DNA of 64,000 nt from Chamaea fasciata (taxonomy: Eukaryota > Chordata > Aves > Passeriformes > Sylviidae). The translations under genes and the position numbers were made by a program. A model generated the notes under the pieces. The model was not told the DNA's origin. It did not search any database and worked only from the letters and a program-made list of their open reading frames with translations. The stretch spans positions 51,053,563-51,117,562 of the forward strand of contig JARCOQ010000005.1 in assembly GCA_029207755.1 (NCBI GenBank), given 5' to 3'. This document shows positions 22,901 through 37,900 of the stretch, piece after piece (position 1 is the first letter of the stretch; each line of letters starts with the position of its first letter).

Positions 22901-25900
22901 CTACACAAAAACATCTCTGCAATCTTTGGTTTCTTTTAACTAGTAAGAGACTTGTACAGGGGACTGGCTGGCATGGAAAACAGTGCAAGGAGCATTACTG
23001 CCCAGGTTAAGCAGACCCATTTACTTACAGTGAACTGAAATGCTTTCAGGGTGTCTCTGGCAGCTGACTGAGTTCTCCTTCTGTAGGTGTCCAAGTAGAA
23101 CTCCTTTAACTCATCGATTATCTAAGGAAAAGCAAAGAGTTGTCTATCAACAGTGCATTAGTGTCATACCTTGTATTATTTACAAAAAACTAAATTTCAG
23201 GAAGTCAGTTATCAAAAACCCTGCAGCCTACAACACCCATTCTTTTGCCATGTACAAACAGAGGCTGGACAGAAGGCTCACCTGTTTCAGGTGAGAAATA
23301 ACTGTACACTCCCTTTAATAGCCACACCTAAACACATAAGACTGTTTCCCCTTCCAAATCTCTGAGCTTCTAAGAGAAGTGAGAGAACCAAGTCTTTGCC
23401 CACTGGCTGCCCAAAAACATTCCCTTTTCTGCTGCACTCCAGAAGATTCTGTATTTCCCCATTGTATAATACCACGTGAGCAGAAAAGCAACCCTGGGTC
23501 ACCAGGCATCTGATTTTGAAACAAGACAGAATTTTGACTCTTGGGAGGGACAGGCCATATCAGCCATACTTCAGATGCAGAAACACTCAGCTGCCAGCTG
23601 ACCCAGCTCCTCTCTGGAACAAGTGAAGCCTCCCAGCCAGCCTGCTTCACCTCCCAGCTCAGCCAGGTACTGTCTGGAGAGCATGCCTCCTAGATTCTGG
23701 CTTCATTGCTACAGTCTCATTTTTAAATATTACAGTTAGATTTTTTTTGTGTTGTTTTGCTTGAATCAGCCTTTTTCCTCTTGCCCAAATTCCCTGGGTA
23801 GTAAGGATTTGACTTGTACTGGTACAGATGTCAGCAGACTGCTGACTGTGGGCACATTCATAGAATCATGGAGTGTCTGGGGTCAGAAAGGAGCTTTCAA
23901 GATCACCTAAGTCCTTGCCGCCCTGCCATGGGCAGGGACACCTTCCACTAGCCCAGGTTGCTCAGAGCCCCATCCAACCTGGCCTGGAACACTTTCAGGG
24001 ATGGGGCAGCCACAGCTTGTCTGGGAAACCTGTTCCAGAATCCCACCACTCCCAACTTTTAAGAGCAACCTACCTTTTCTTTATTTGAAAATCCCCAGAT
24101 CCCAGCAGCAATTTCAAGGGCAAATATCACAAAAAGGAAGAAGAAGAACTAGAAAAGAAAGACCATGTTATTTGTGAAGCCCAGAGCACCACAAACCAGC
24201 ATCACACACATACACTGCAAGTTTGTCCAGACTTGTGGGAGCTGTCACTCAACCAGGTTGCAGTTGGAGGTCTGAGACATTGGTAACACCAGGAAAAAGG
24301 ACACTGGGTCAGCACTTCTTCCCAGGAGCGTCAGAAAGTCTGGCAGTGCTCTCCAAGCACCAGTCCTGCTTCCTGATCAGTGTTAATTAAAGCCAATCAT
24401 CTGTTAACTCCGACTTTGAAGTTGTCCAAGTCATTCAGACACATCTCAACAGCTAGCACCAATTCTTTATTCGGGTTTGTCACTCCTGATGCTTTAGGAG
24501 TCACTACTTAATTACTACCTTGCCACCAACTTCCAGAGAGCTAATGGCCACTTTGGTGTATATCCCATAAAACACAAATAGAAGTGCTCTGTCTCTCACT
24601 GACTACCAGATCCAAAACACTACTATCTTTAAAGAGATATTCGGAATTACAAAGGGCTAGAGGCATCATTTGGCAAGAATTACTTGAATTTAGGTTCTTC
24701 TGCGTCACAGAGGAAGAACTGTTCTTTCAGTGGCTACAGCAGTTGTCTTTTATTAACTAAATCTTCTGGTTTTTTGGATGAGTAGTTCTGCAAGTGTAGA
24801 GATGTGCACGAACCCAGTAAGCACTACTGGCCCCTCCAGTCTGAAAACAATGAGGTTACTCTCCAGTAATTGGCTTGCAGAGCAGTTGTCTACTACAAGA
24901 GCTCATCCTGTGATTTTGAACAGTAGAGCCTAGTTGTTTCAAGCATCAAATACCACAGTTCTGGTCTCAGAGACTGAAGATTGCACAACCTTCAGAGTCC
25001 AGGATGAACTGTCTAGCCATGATAGCACTGGTCTTATCAGTATTTTAGTTCTGTGTTCACAATACTCCCAGGCTTGACACTGACAGTGTTATGTCAGACA
25101 TATCCAGCCTCTTGATGTCATCCTGTGTTCAAATGCAGCAAGAGAATTTGGATTTCAGGCCAGGAATGAAAACTATATTTAACATTTTAGCATTATGTAG
25201 GTGACCATGAGTTTAAACACTGTGATTGTTCTGGGTCCACAATCTGCTGCCCTTGAATGATACAGTAATGTTTTCCCTCCTTTCTCATCATGCTGCTCAA
25301 AAATTTAAACATTATCCCGAGCACTTACCAGGCCAAGCATACACTGAGATTCCTGTGATGCACCACAACATCCCAAGAAACCAACCAGCATCATAAGGGC
25401 ACCAGCTCCAATAAGGATATAAACACCTAGGGAAGAGGAAAACAAAGGTGTGCAGGTCATTGAGACCTTAGCAGCAAGGTATGAAATAAATTGCTCCACA
25501 AACAGCATTGGTAGCTTTTGCCAAAGTTTAAGTTTCTTTACCGAGATGTTTCAAGTAAAAAAAAGGGAGGGGGGTGTGCTTAATTTTCAAAGCAAATGCA
25601 TTTGAAAAACTGATAAATAAAACTCTCAATTTGACACAATTAACATGTACCCCTACTGCAGCTTCACAAGTTTTAGAAATTGGGCAAGATAAAGCCATCT
25701 AAGACAAGCTGTAAAACAGCTTTTTAAAACAGGCTCAGAGCCAAGAGTTATCAACTTCTCCTCAGGTGAGGATAGAGACAACTGGAATTGGAGACAGCTG
25801 GAATAGTGATTTATCAACAACTGCAAAGTCTTGAAGCAAATACTTTTTTGAATTATAAAAAGTGTCAGAGCTTGTAAACTATTTTGCCCAGAAATTACGT

Positions 25901-28900
25901 AGTGAGTACACTGAAGCAAACATTTCTGAGGTAAAAGGCTCCATTTATGCCAAATCCTCTGGCTCCTGAACTTGGGAACAACCAGCCTAATCATCACAGC
26001 TGTGAGCTGGAAACAGCAGCAAGATGTGGTGAGCAAGAGAACTCCCAAAGGACAGCAAGGAATATTACAGAGGCAGTGAAACATCAAAGGATCAGCACAA
26101 AGCATATGAAACAAGCAGGGAATTTTTATCAATAGGGACAAAAATATAGTTCAGAGACCAAATCAATACTAATTAAAGGAAGCCAGATATAAGCATTTGC
26201 AAATGATATATTCTAGATGAAAACCGGTAAGATTAGTTGCCAAAATAAACATCTATTTGATGCAGCATTTGTAAAGGATTAAGCCTGACATTTCTTATCA
26301 AGAGGAAATTCCAATATGGACTCTTAAACCTCAGCTTAAACTTCTTCCGTTTTGAAAAAGCAGAATAAAGAGTCCATCAGTACCTCTTATGTTGTTTGAG
26401 TAGTACAGAAAGCCTTTGAGGTAACTTGCTTTGTAACTTACTGCAGTCAGTAACTACTGTCAGAAAATTATTGTTAAAGCAGAAATTCCTATTGAGCTTC
26501 TTTTTAAAACTCAGTTTAACCTACAGAGATTTCAAACAGGTTTCACTGGCTGCATCCAGCCAGTAGCTTAAACATCACACCATAAAAATTTCATGGTTTA
26601 GGAGGTGAAAGTTGTTTTAGACTACCCAAAATAAGATTTGTTAAATATTCAGCTCAACGGCCAAGTTTAAATTTCTGTTCTTTTTCTGAGGTCCACTTAA
26701 AAGCATCTGGGAATCTTCCTGGCAGCTCCAAGAACCACCCAGTTTGCTAAGATGCCATTATATCAAGGGCAAACCACAAATTTTCTCACAGATAACCTGT
26801 CTGCATGCCTGCAGCTTCTTCATGAAGTCCCATGAGCATCTCAATATTCCCAGCTACGCCCTCTACACCATTCCTAACAGTATTCCCTGTAGCCACAGGC
26901 CACCCTAGGGCTAAGAGGCTGCAACACAAGTTGCACCTCCTTGCAAGTGACCCTCCAGACACCAGTCTGGGAGCTGTCACAGGTGAGTAGCCGAGGACAG
27001 GAGCGAGTTAAGATGAAGGTAAGATGAAGCCATCCTTTGAAGACTGCCTAATTCTAACCCCCTGCCACGGGCAGGGACACCTTCCACTACACCCCAGGCT
27101 GCCCAGAGCCCCATCCAACCTGGCCTTGGACACTTCCAGGGATGGGGCAGCCACAGCTGCTCTGAGAAACCTGTGCCAGGGCCTCACCACCCTCACAGGG
27201 AACCATTTCTTCCTGATCTCCAACCTAATCCTCCGCTCTGTCAGTGTGAAGCCATTGCCCCTTGTCCTGACATGCCAGGCCCTCGTCAAGAGTCTCCCTC
27301 CATGTTTCCAGTGGGCTCCCTTCAGATACTGAAAGGCCACAAGGAGGTCACCCCAAAGCCTTCTGTTCCGAAGGATCCCAATGCCCTCAGCCTTTCCTCA
27401 CAGCAAAGGGTTTGAGCACCTACAGGTGACAATAACCAAATTATGTGTGCTCCCCTGCCCAAGCTTAAAAGCAACTGTAGAGATCAAAATCAAAGTTCAG
27501 ATAAAATCCAGTTCACTTAGGAATTCCTATGACATTGACAAACTAAAAATGTGTGTGTTCCCTAATTAAACATGTTACAAACACCTTCCACATGGTCTAG
27601 CTAAAGCTACTTTGAGCCATGCTGGCTGGAATAATTCTCATATGTACCAAGATATTTGTGCATTCTTCCCATTCAGTTCAGTATGAATTAAGAGATGTGG
27701 GACTTTAGGAGTTAGACAACAGTGCACGTGCTCCTTCTGAGAGATGAAGCAACAGGGTTGTGTTTTGGGTAGCTCAGGTTGGTCACTCTGGAGAAAAATT
27801 ATGAATTACTCAATTAGTTTAGCTTGAAACTTTGCTGACACATATGGTGAGAAGCATCAGGAAGAAACATCCTCTGTGTCTTCCAGTAGCCCTGGGATTA
27901 CAAAATGTTTACTACAGCAACGAAGACAAACTACTGTGGGAAAAAGGACAAAGAGCCAAGAAACCACTCAGGACAGCACTGCTGTCTGCACAAAAGCTCA
28001 CAAGGGAAGCTGTCCCCAGCACCAGCCAGGGGAAGCTGCTCTCTGGATGTTTAGGGCTATTTTGCCTTTTTACCCTTTAAGGAAGGCCAAGGTTTCTCAG
28101 CAGCCTGGAAGTCAGGGCACTAAAGTGTGACCTATTCCCTGAGTGATCCCCCAGCTCACCTGTGTAAAACTTTGTGTCAGATTCCAGTTCAAAGACACTT
28201 TTGGTCTGTGAATCAAAGTGAAGCCATAGTCCAATCGCAAGCACTGCTGTCCCTGCAAGCTGTAAGAACAAGGAAAGCTTGTTAAATGATACCAACAAAT
28301 CCACCCAGCCTTACATTAGTAACAGAATCGGAAGCAAACACACGATACAGCTTTTATTTAAAGAGGTGGTGACAAAGGACAAGCATAAAAGGATGGGGAT
28401 ACCCACACATGAACAAAGTTCCAGACATGAGGCACCTTGTTGACAGAGGCATTTACATAATATAAACTCCAATGCCACAGGAGAACAATGCCATTCTTGT
28501 TCCTTTCTGAAAATATCCAAGGTTTAGCCAAGTGTCAGTACTTCCACTGATCCTTCCACCCATTGTTTTATTCTGGGTGGCAGCAGACACTGCATGGCTT
28601 AGTGACTTTAAAGCTTCACACAGAAGAGCGAGTTTATCACAAGGAAAAGTGCCCTGTAAGGCCAGCTGGAAGTTTTAATGTAGTGAACAGACTGCTGAGA
28701 GTTCAGTGTACCATGGAAGGGAGTTCAGGAAGAGTGCTCTTCCTGCAAAACAAGATAAAGCCAACCCATTAAGTGACCACACTGACAGGAATAAAAAAAT
28801 ACCAGCTGCAGAAGCAGAAACGTTGCTGATCTGCAGCAATACGATCAAATTTTAGGTAATATTTAGTTTTATTTCATTATCATCTCTGCCTATGTGCCTC

Positions 28901-31900
28901 CAGGTTCCTCTTAACATTGGTGCCTCTGTTTGCAGCAAGTCATTGTGTATAAATTAGCCTCTGGATGAAACATCTGGCAAAAACCATAGGAAGTGTTGCA
29001 AGAAAGAGGGAATTGCACTCTGATAAGGCAAATAGCAACAGTTTGCTTTGAACGGACTGAATCCTCCTTTAAAAAGACAAAGGTTTTCTTCTATGTAAAA
29101 AAATGAAAAAAATAGGACGAAGTAGAAAGCTGGAGTGTGCTTCTCAGCCCCTCCTTTGAAGGCCATTTAGCTATTAAAAAAAGCTCTAGACAAGTGAGAT
29201 GAGGACAAAAATCCCAAAAGTTGCAACAGACATTAAAAATTTAAACTTAAGAGTGAGCAGTAAGTTTATAAAGTCATGCAAAGCACACATGAAAAGCAAA
29301 AATAAAATCCGAACGAAGCCTGATCTCTGCTAAGAAAGTCCTTGTAGAAGGGAACAACATTCCTGATTTGCCTCTAAGAAACTGAGACGTGTTTAATAAT
29401 GCCAATTTTGACTGGGAATATGGGCAGCATCCCCTTGGCAAGCACCCGAGGATACATCCCTTCCGCACCAAGCCCACCTGAGAGGAGGGAGCCTGAGAGC
29501 CCCTTCTCCCTGCTGGTGAAGAGTTCCTGCTCACAGACAGCCCCAGCTTCCCTAAACCAGCTTTTCTTGTAGGGCAGGAACCCGAGTGCCAGGCCTGCCT
29601 CCAAGAGGAGCTGCAGGGTTGTAGCTGGGAAAACAGATCAAGTGACACAACCCAAAGAGCCAAACCCACCTGGAGGTTTCCAGACCTAAGCAAAAGGCCT
29701 TTGTTCACGTTTCTGGTGCTTACTCCCAAGGCACACCTGCACTCACCTCCTGCTTGCCTCTTAGGGCTACCCTGACAAGGTGATTAAGTTATGCTGGAGC
29801 ACCTTGGCACAACACAGTGTCACAACAGCATCATTATTTCAATTTCTTGTGCCACAGCTGCACCCTGAGGGGAGGGAGAGGCACAAAAGGGAGCTGACAG
29901 AGAAAGGGGTTGCTCTACCTGCTCTCCTGGCTGCAGCATCACTTCAAAAAGCCTTTGCTACCTCATCTCACCCCAGTGGCTCAGCTCAAACATCAGAAAG
30001 GCTTAGTGATGGAAAAAGCTCTGCTTTGAGACTGCTGTTAAGTCACCCAGTATTTAATAACACTCTGCTTGAGACTCCCTTTCCTGGGTCATCCAATAGT
30101 CTTCAGCTTTTTTAGCTGATCCAGATGCCCATCATTAGAAGAAACCTACATCCTCTGCTGGTTTTACCAGAACTCGCAAATTGTGAAGCCACAAACCTGA
30201 ACACCCAGCTCGTCTCATCTACCAAACCTATTTACAGCTTGACAGGCTCCAGTGATTGAGTAGAGAGCTCTGCAAATGGAGCAGGGCACAGCAAAGGACT
30301 GTAAAACTAAAGAAACTCCTAAGCCATACTGTAATCATGCACATAATCTTAAAATTCCAAACGAAGGAGAAGGCTCAGTTAAAGCCTTCCAGAAACAAAC
30401 TGGTCTGTTCACACTGGGCAGAGATGATGTACCTAACATAGCTCCTTTCAAAACACAAATTTAACCCTTCCTCACCACCACCAGAGATACATGGCATGTC
30501 TTCTCCTTGAAAAAGCAGTCACTCTGTGGGAAAGGTTAAGAAGACACCAGGGAGACAAGAGACTTACAGGACATAGAACAGTGATAACACTTCATGCCAG
30601 TGAACTGGCACCAAAAAAAGGTGGTAGAATTAAACAGAGTGACAATTCTCTGCATGGTGGATTAGAAATAAAATGCAGCTCCTTCACGCAAGAATAAAAA
30701 CCTTTTTGTTTCAGTTTCTTAAGGAAAGCAGGCTTATGTTCTCAGTTTGTGCTCTTCCTACCCACAGTGACCACTGGACTAAAAAAAGGCAGTTTTACAG
30801 CAGAAGGCAAGAAACTCGAAGCTTCAAGTTTCCATCAAAACAAGGGAGAAACGAGGACACAGCAACACTAGCCTCTGAGGAAGATCAAAGCACAGCCCCA
30901 TAGGCACTTGGCAGCACCTCTGGCCAGTGTGGCACACCAGAGGCTGAGGCACTGTCACCTCCCTGCTCATCCATGCTATGCCAGCAGGATGGGCAGCTGT
31001 GCTGGGATGGTTTGGGAGCAGTGTTTTTCCTTCCTGGGAAAGGGGTGCAAGACCCCCAATCTCAGCTCCATGGAAGCAGATGTCCAGACAACCCGATTGT
31101 TGGGTTTTTGTTTGGCAATCCATCTGACAGAGCTATTTTGTCACAGGAGTTGAGCAATACTGTGTGTTTGTAAGTAGCTCTATCCTGTGCTGAAAGAGAA
31201 AAATAGCAGGAAAAGAACAACACTGTATTCCTGAAAGTAATCCATTTTGTCTGGTTTCACACACACAAAAAGAAGAGTGGGTTTGTGTACTTATCAGACA
31301 GGTAAGTAGTATGTTTCTACAGTGACAAGCACAGCAAAAAGAAGACAGGGTTGGATTTTTTTTCCCAATCTGACCAAAACGTGAAGTTAAAGGGACACTG
31401 CTTACTCACTGTTTTGGAAAAGTTCGTGGCAGTGATTTTCCAGTAACAGCATGTCCTGGCACAATTACACTATGACTTCCCTGCTCCAGCTAACCAGGCT
31501 TCCTTGTTTTCCCTAACCACTACCCCCAGCTCTCTTCTGCTCTGCCCGGCTGTTCTAAGTCTGCAACAAGGATAAACCTATCTGGCCACTCCTCTGCTAG
31601 CCCTGTGGAGGCTTCTCGGGTTGGTTGTTTTTTTTTCATTACGCACAAACACACCCCTTCTGCCCCTAAAGCTCACTCCTGCATGCAGCTTTCTGCCTGT
31701 TGCAACAGGAAAAACAGCTTTTTCTTTGGTCTATCTTCCTTTCTTACATAGTGCTGCACCTTCCCTAGTGAGCCTCCTGTGCAGGATTACCCTCCTCTCA
31801 CCCATCCCACCCCTTCTCCAAAGCCATCCCTTCACAGGGCTCTGGGGCGTCCCCCTTGCTTTGCCTCTGGGTACATCTAAGGGTGTGTCCCAGCCCTCCA

Positions 31901-34900
31901 TGTGAGAAGAGAGAAGTGAGAAAGGACCTGAACCAGTCAGGATACACTCGAGAAAACCTGTGTATCCCGGAGGCAGCAGCCACACAGGACACTCTGCCCT
32001 CCTCCCCTCACCGTCCCTTGAGCTGAGCTCGGAGTGTGCCTCAGCACTGAGCACTGCCAAGCCATTCCCAGGCATTTCTGCCCTGCTCTGACAGCCGAGG
32101 TTTCACAGATCTCAGGTCTCCCAGCAGAAGGCTTGCACAGGAAACCGTCAGAATTCGGGACAAGGCCATAAACACGTGTTAAGACCTTGAGGTTAAAACA
32201 AAAAAACAGAAAAACAAAAACAAACTCAAACCATCAATTCTGTTGACACGTCCCATAGCAGCACAATTTGGGACACTATTTTGGAAAGTTTATTTTGGAT
32301 TTAAGCACTATTTTCCAAGGACCATTTTGTTCAGTCCCTTGTGACCTTGTCACCTTGATAAGGGACAATCACCCCACTTGCCTCAGACACCTTATAGCAT
32401 CTTATCTTTCCACAGGCAGAATCACCTCTCAAGGAGCTCAAGATCCAAACACTTACCAAGCCCTTAGACACTCCTCTGTCCGTCCTGGCAGACAAAGCTC
32501 TGGGAAGGGGACACCCTCCCCCAGTCCTTCCTGCACTTCCTCAGGATGGAGGCACGGATAGGGAAGAAATCAGTCACTTCAAGAACGCCTGATAAGTGGC
32601 TCAAAGCCTGTAAAAAAAGCCTTTGCACAAAAAAGGGGGTTTTGCCATTTTGACACCTTCAGGCCAAGTTTACAAACAACTTCTATCATGTTCGTGGCAT
32701 TACCTCCAGCAGAAGGTAAATCATTATATGAAAATAAAGAAGTCAGTCAAAAATAAATACTAGTTTCAGTGTTGTCAGCTAAGTATGGCATCTAACTGTA
32801 GCAATGTATTTGAACAACCTAGGCCACAGTGTGCTCCAGCCAAACCATCTTCAGTCATTCTTATCAGAACCCTCTAGAATTCTTTAAAGTTACCAAGACA
32901 TAAGTTGTTCTAAAATAAGAAAGAAGAGGCTGAAAAACAAAATTCCAAGACTGAAGAACTAGATAAAGGAGAGTCATGAAGCACTAGAATGTAACCAATC
33001 ATTTTTCCTGAGAAGTGCATACGCTGAACACATGGACAAGATAAAAGCACCAATCAAGTAATTGTGTAAACAGTAGTTTTAGAGTGTATAAATACAGCTT
33101 ATTGTAAACAATAAACAGCTTCTACTTAATCATATTAGTTATTCAGAAGTCCCAAGCTCCTGAATCTAACAGAACACTTGTTCTTTTTTCTTGAAGTAAG
33201 AAGGTGTATGAGGCTTTACAGTACTGTTTCATATATAGGTTTACCCCAGGATGATCAAAAAAAGTCACCATCTTCACTTCATAAACACTTGAAATTTTAG
33301 CTAAAAATCTGACTGCATAAGACAATTTACTTCTCACTATTTTAGACTGAACTAACAAAGCCAGGACCAGATCTGTAACATCGCAAAGCACATGCAAGGA
33401 AATTGAGAACATTATGAGTAGTAATGAACTGTTCCTGTCCTGTTACTGGCTGGTATTCCATAAATAAAACCCCATAAACAGTAAGTACAGGCGTGACTCA
33501 ACATCACTCTAAACCCTCAATTTCAGAACTAGTGTTATCCGCAACAGCACAGGTTTTCAGAGCTTTGAAAAAGCTCCCCTAACCCTTGTGCTATGTGGGC
33601 TTGTAGTTATACAAGAAACTGCAGCCATTTGCAAACTAGTCTGGAAAAAAAGTGGATTGGAAAGGAAGTATTTTCTTTCTGCTTAGCTAGTTTCAAGAAT
33701 GTTGTGGCCTATGTTAATGTCACAGCACTTTTTGCAATAAGATGGTGTTCCAGTACAGTAGGAGCAGAATTACAAAATTCCTGAGCCACTGCCAAGACTA
33801 GTGTCCATTTCATACAAGTTCCTATTCAGAAGCCAGCCTACTGTATTTAATATTAGAATTGCAAATAGGAGCTAGGACTGCTGGAACTCTAAGTAGCTTC
33901 ACGTTTCTCAAGGCAACATACTCCAAACTCCATTCCTGACTTCACAGAACTTACTGGAGTCAAAATAGTACTTAACTGAGCCCAAGCAGCATTAGAGTCA
34001 CACACTGTAGCCAGCAACTGCATCAGCTCACTACAGAAAGCAAAAGCAACTGATTTCTGGGTTTTTCATATGTGACTGCATATATACATACTAACAGACA
34101 CATACATACTTCCCTGCCCATCCTGCAAGTCCTCTGCTCCACTGGAGGAGGAAAGACCCTCTGAACTGCTGTTCTTGGTGCACAAAAGCAACTGACATTA
34201 TGGCTCAGAACAAAGTCACAGGTATCTTCAGGTGACAAAAGGAAAAGAGCTCTCCAGGCCTAATTCTGCTCATCTTACTTTAGCAGGCACCACCACACAC
34301 AAATGAATTTATTCATAAAACACACAGCACTCTGGAGAGTGGGAAGTCAGGACAAGAGAGCTGCCTAACAGTGGAAAGGAGCAGGAAAATGCTCAAAACA
34401 TCAACATGAACTCTGCCTCTGCGCTACAGCACTTGCTTGTCTAAAATACATTAAACCATAAATATTAGCAGCAGATGTATTCGTATTCCACACAATTCAC
34501 AGGGGGAAAACCCAGCAATGAAGTTTAACAATGCAAGGCCTTGCTTCTGTTCATCAGCAGAAAGCCAATGGGAGAACACACAGGCACTTTCCTGGTGTCA
34601 TCTAAGCTTCTCAGGAGCCCACAGTTTTCCTAGGAAAAGACTTCCTCACCAGGACCAACAAGCCTGAGCAAACCCAGGGAGTTAAGGGTGCACAGCTAAA
34701 GGCAGCCACTCATAACGCAACTCAAGGCAATCCAGCATTGCTCACACTAAGGCTGGGTCAAGCCAGCTTTGCTAAGACCACACCACTGCACAGGTTTAAG
34801 GCACAAAATGTGTTGTTTTCTTGGCTTTCCTGCCAAGCTCAAGCCAGCCTAGTGGAAAAAAAAATTAGTTCTATATCAGGCTTGACACCACCCTCCCACA

Positions 34901-37900
34901 GCCCAAATCAGCACCACCACTGTCCCCACAGTGACTTTTTCTTCTGAAAATGTCCTCTTTCTTGGCTTAATATCCCACAGCTCTTGTTCACTGCCTCTTT
35001 CAATACAGTCAGGCCCTACCTTCTGCCTGGACAATCATGATCCTAAGGATCTCTAGCACATTTCCATGCTGAAGAATCCCAACTTACAGTTGCTGATGGC
35101 AGAAAGCCTCCTCTTTCCCAAACATTACCAAGCTCCAGTATGATCCTCTCAAGGCAGGCAGATGACCGGAGCAGCCCACAGTACTGCAGGACACGAGCAA
35201 GCCATGGATTCAAGGAACTTTAAACAACATCTTCCATCATCTCTCAGTCCTTCATTTCTGAAGCTTGTTTTGCTCTGTTGACACTGAGCACCCACCTGGT
35301 GCTTTTGTAAAGCCATCGCAGATCCTGTTCTCCCAAGGCTTCACTGCTCCATGGCAGCAGCTGCCCCTGAACCATTTAGTTCCTATCTCCAGGCAGCTTC
35401 TTGCTGGTGCCTCCCATGGGAATTACTTGATGCCTACCTTTGGCGAGAGTCTCACCCTGCTGTGTCAGCATCCAGCCATCACCTCCATCAGCCTGGACAA
35501 TGGGTGCCAGCCAGCACCCCATGGGTACCTCCTGTGCTTCTCCAGATGAGGTGGGGCTAGAATGACCACCACAGGGTTTGTGCCAGCACCACTGCTTCTC
35601 TCCACAAAAGGAGAGCTGCACCTCAGCACAGCCCTGCCTCCACTCCAACAGCCGTCTCATCCTTACCAGGATCTTACTCCAGGACTGCCTGGTTTTTCAC
35701 AAGAGGCCTGAGATTTCCAGGAGACATTGAACAAGTGACCAACACCAGTCCTTGCCCTCTCCAACATTCAAGGCACTTAAAGGCTCCAAGGCAGCAGCTT
35801 CATGAAGTCTGACTTCCCCCTGCAGTAGCCAATGTCCCATCTCCACGCATACACCAGCTTTTAAAGAATCTTCTCATCAGATTTTTCCAGATACTTCATA
35901 TGTGCCACTCTCTGGGTATCCCAGACTACCATAAAGCAAAAACCCAGGCTCCAATTCACTGCATTCCAGCCCTCCAGCACTGAGAGGGATGGTGAGCAGG
36001 GTGAGTTACCTAATCACAACTCACTTAGAGTTCTGAAGTGTTGTGTGACCTTGAAGAATTGTTAATCAAACATTTGCTGCACCTCCTGTTTCACCTCCTT
36101 TGCATCAAGAGGTCAGTTCAAGCCTGTGCAGGATTCAGAGTCAAAGACAGGTTATGGCACAGAACTTTGCTAAAATCTTCCCCAGTAAAATAAAGTCCCG
36201 CTAAACATTGTTCCCAAAACTTTTATACCTGTAACTATTACTGCTTGGAAAGACTCCCTGAGAAACTCCTTTTCTCATGTGTCTGAAGAGGGGTATGTTA
36301 CTTGGGTTTGCTTTTGCAAATTACTCCTAAAGCTCTCCTTTGGCTAATGTTATTGTATATTTTATTTGGCTCACCAGCATTTATGAACCTTAATCTCCTT
36401 CCTCTGGATCCAACTTAACTTTGAGAGTTTCCCATTTTATTTTTATAACTTCCTTTATCAAGCTGTTTGAGCCTTTCTGCTTCCTCTTACCCTTGTTGAA
36501 GCCTCTGATGGAAGCAAATACATTCCACCTAACATGGCATCCACAGCCATCTGCAGGTTTGCTGCAAGCCACTTAAATTCCTCACCTATCCTCTGGAGGC
36601 AGCCTGTTTCAAGAAAAGGAGGTACAGAATTGCACTTGGGCACAACAGGTTTTGCCTACATACTTCAACTACTTCACAGACTTTTCACATCTGCAAAGCT
36701 GTAAGAAATATTAAAGCATTTTTTCTTATTGGAGTGGTTCTTGCCTTTTAATGCTGGCAGCCCCAGAACACCTTTCTTTTCACACTGTTCAGTACAGAAT
36801 AACCCAAGATACAGCTACTTTATTTCTCCACAGAGGACACAAGGTTTGCTAACACCATACCCCCTGAACTCCCCTCGAACTGTTTTCAGCAGGCCACAAT
36901 GATATGTGATGATTCCCAAGAGCCAAGGACTACTCCAGCTGGTCAAATACACTTATCCGCCTGATGCAAGCTCCTTGCATTTCACTGCCTCTTGGGGCCT
37001 CCAGACACTTAACTGGGATCTCCAAGATGCATTTATCTTCCTTTAATTCTTTTTTTCTCCCTCTTCTCTTTCCCACATCCTAGCTGCATACTGCCAGCCT
37101 CAAGAAGGCAACTTCAAAAGCCATCATCTCTCAGCTCCTCTGGCCAGCAGCACCACTCTTCTTCCATCCACCCTGTCACCAGTACAATTCTGTATATATG
37201 AGCACCCAAAGGTACGAGTAAAGCATCAGTGCTTTATTACCATGACACTCCCAAGCAACAGGTGCATCCCGAGCTGAACAAAACCCCATCTCCCTATTCT
37301 CAGCCCTGGGCCCCAGACAACAAGGTGGCAATGCTCAGGTTAAGAGCTTCTTTGAGGCAATGCCTTTGCCACAACAAGAATTTTTGTCCCATAAAATACT
37401 CCACAGAAAGTCTGCAGCTTTGAAACAAGCAAAAAACAAACAAACAAACAAAAAACCCCAAAAAACAAAACAAGCACAGGGCAAACCATGATTACTTCAG
37501 TCTCTTTTAACGAGAGATTTAGAAACTCGCTGACTCTAAGTTTCAGGTAGTGCTTTATTAGGCTTGTCCTTCTGATCAGCTCTAACCCTGCAAATGCGAC
37601 AGCCCTGCCCGCTGTCCCAGTGAATCCCATGTGGCAACATGTGCTTTCCTGGGTCCAGTTCTGCACAACTTCCCTCAGCTGCAGCCCTGTTTTCTCAAGT
37701 CTGCTGCAACCCATTTCGACATCGAGACATCCCGAGCACTTTACTCATTAACACTGCAACTTCCACTCGTCCCACAGGCAGTGCTGCGACTGACGCCAGA
37801 CGCGGCTTCTCCCCACAGCTCCAACTTCATTTCTCCCCATCAAAGCCGCACACGCACTTCTCCACCGCGGTAAACAGCCCAGAGACAACCCAAGTTTTTG

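Noticed and set aside
37219..37236. Small perfect hairpin (TAAAGCA, 4-nt loop, TGCTTTA)
   Set aside because: A 7-bp stem is expected often by chance in 64 kb and lacks a terminator or microRNA-like context.
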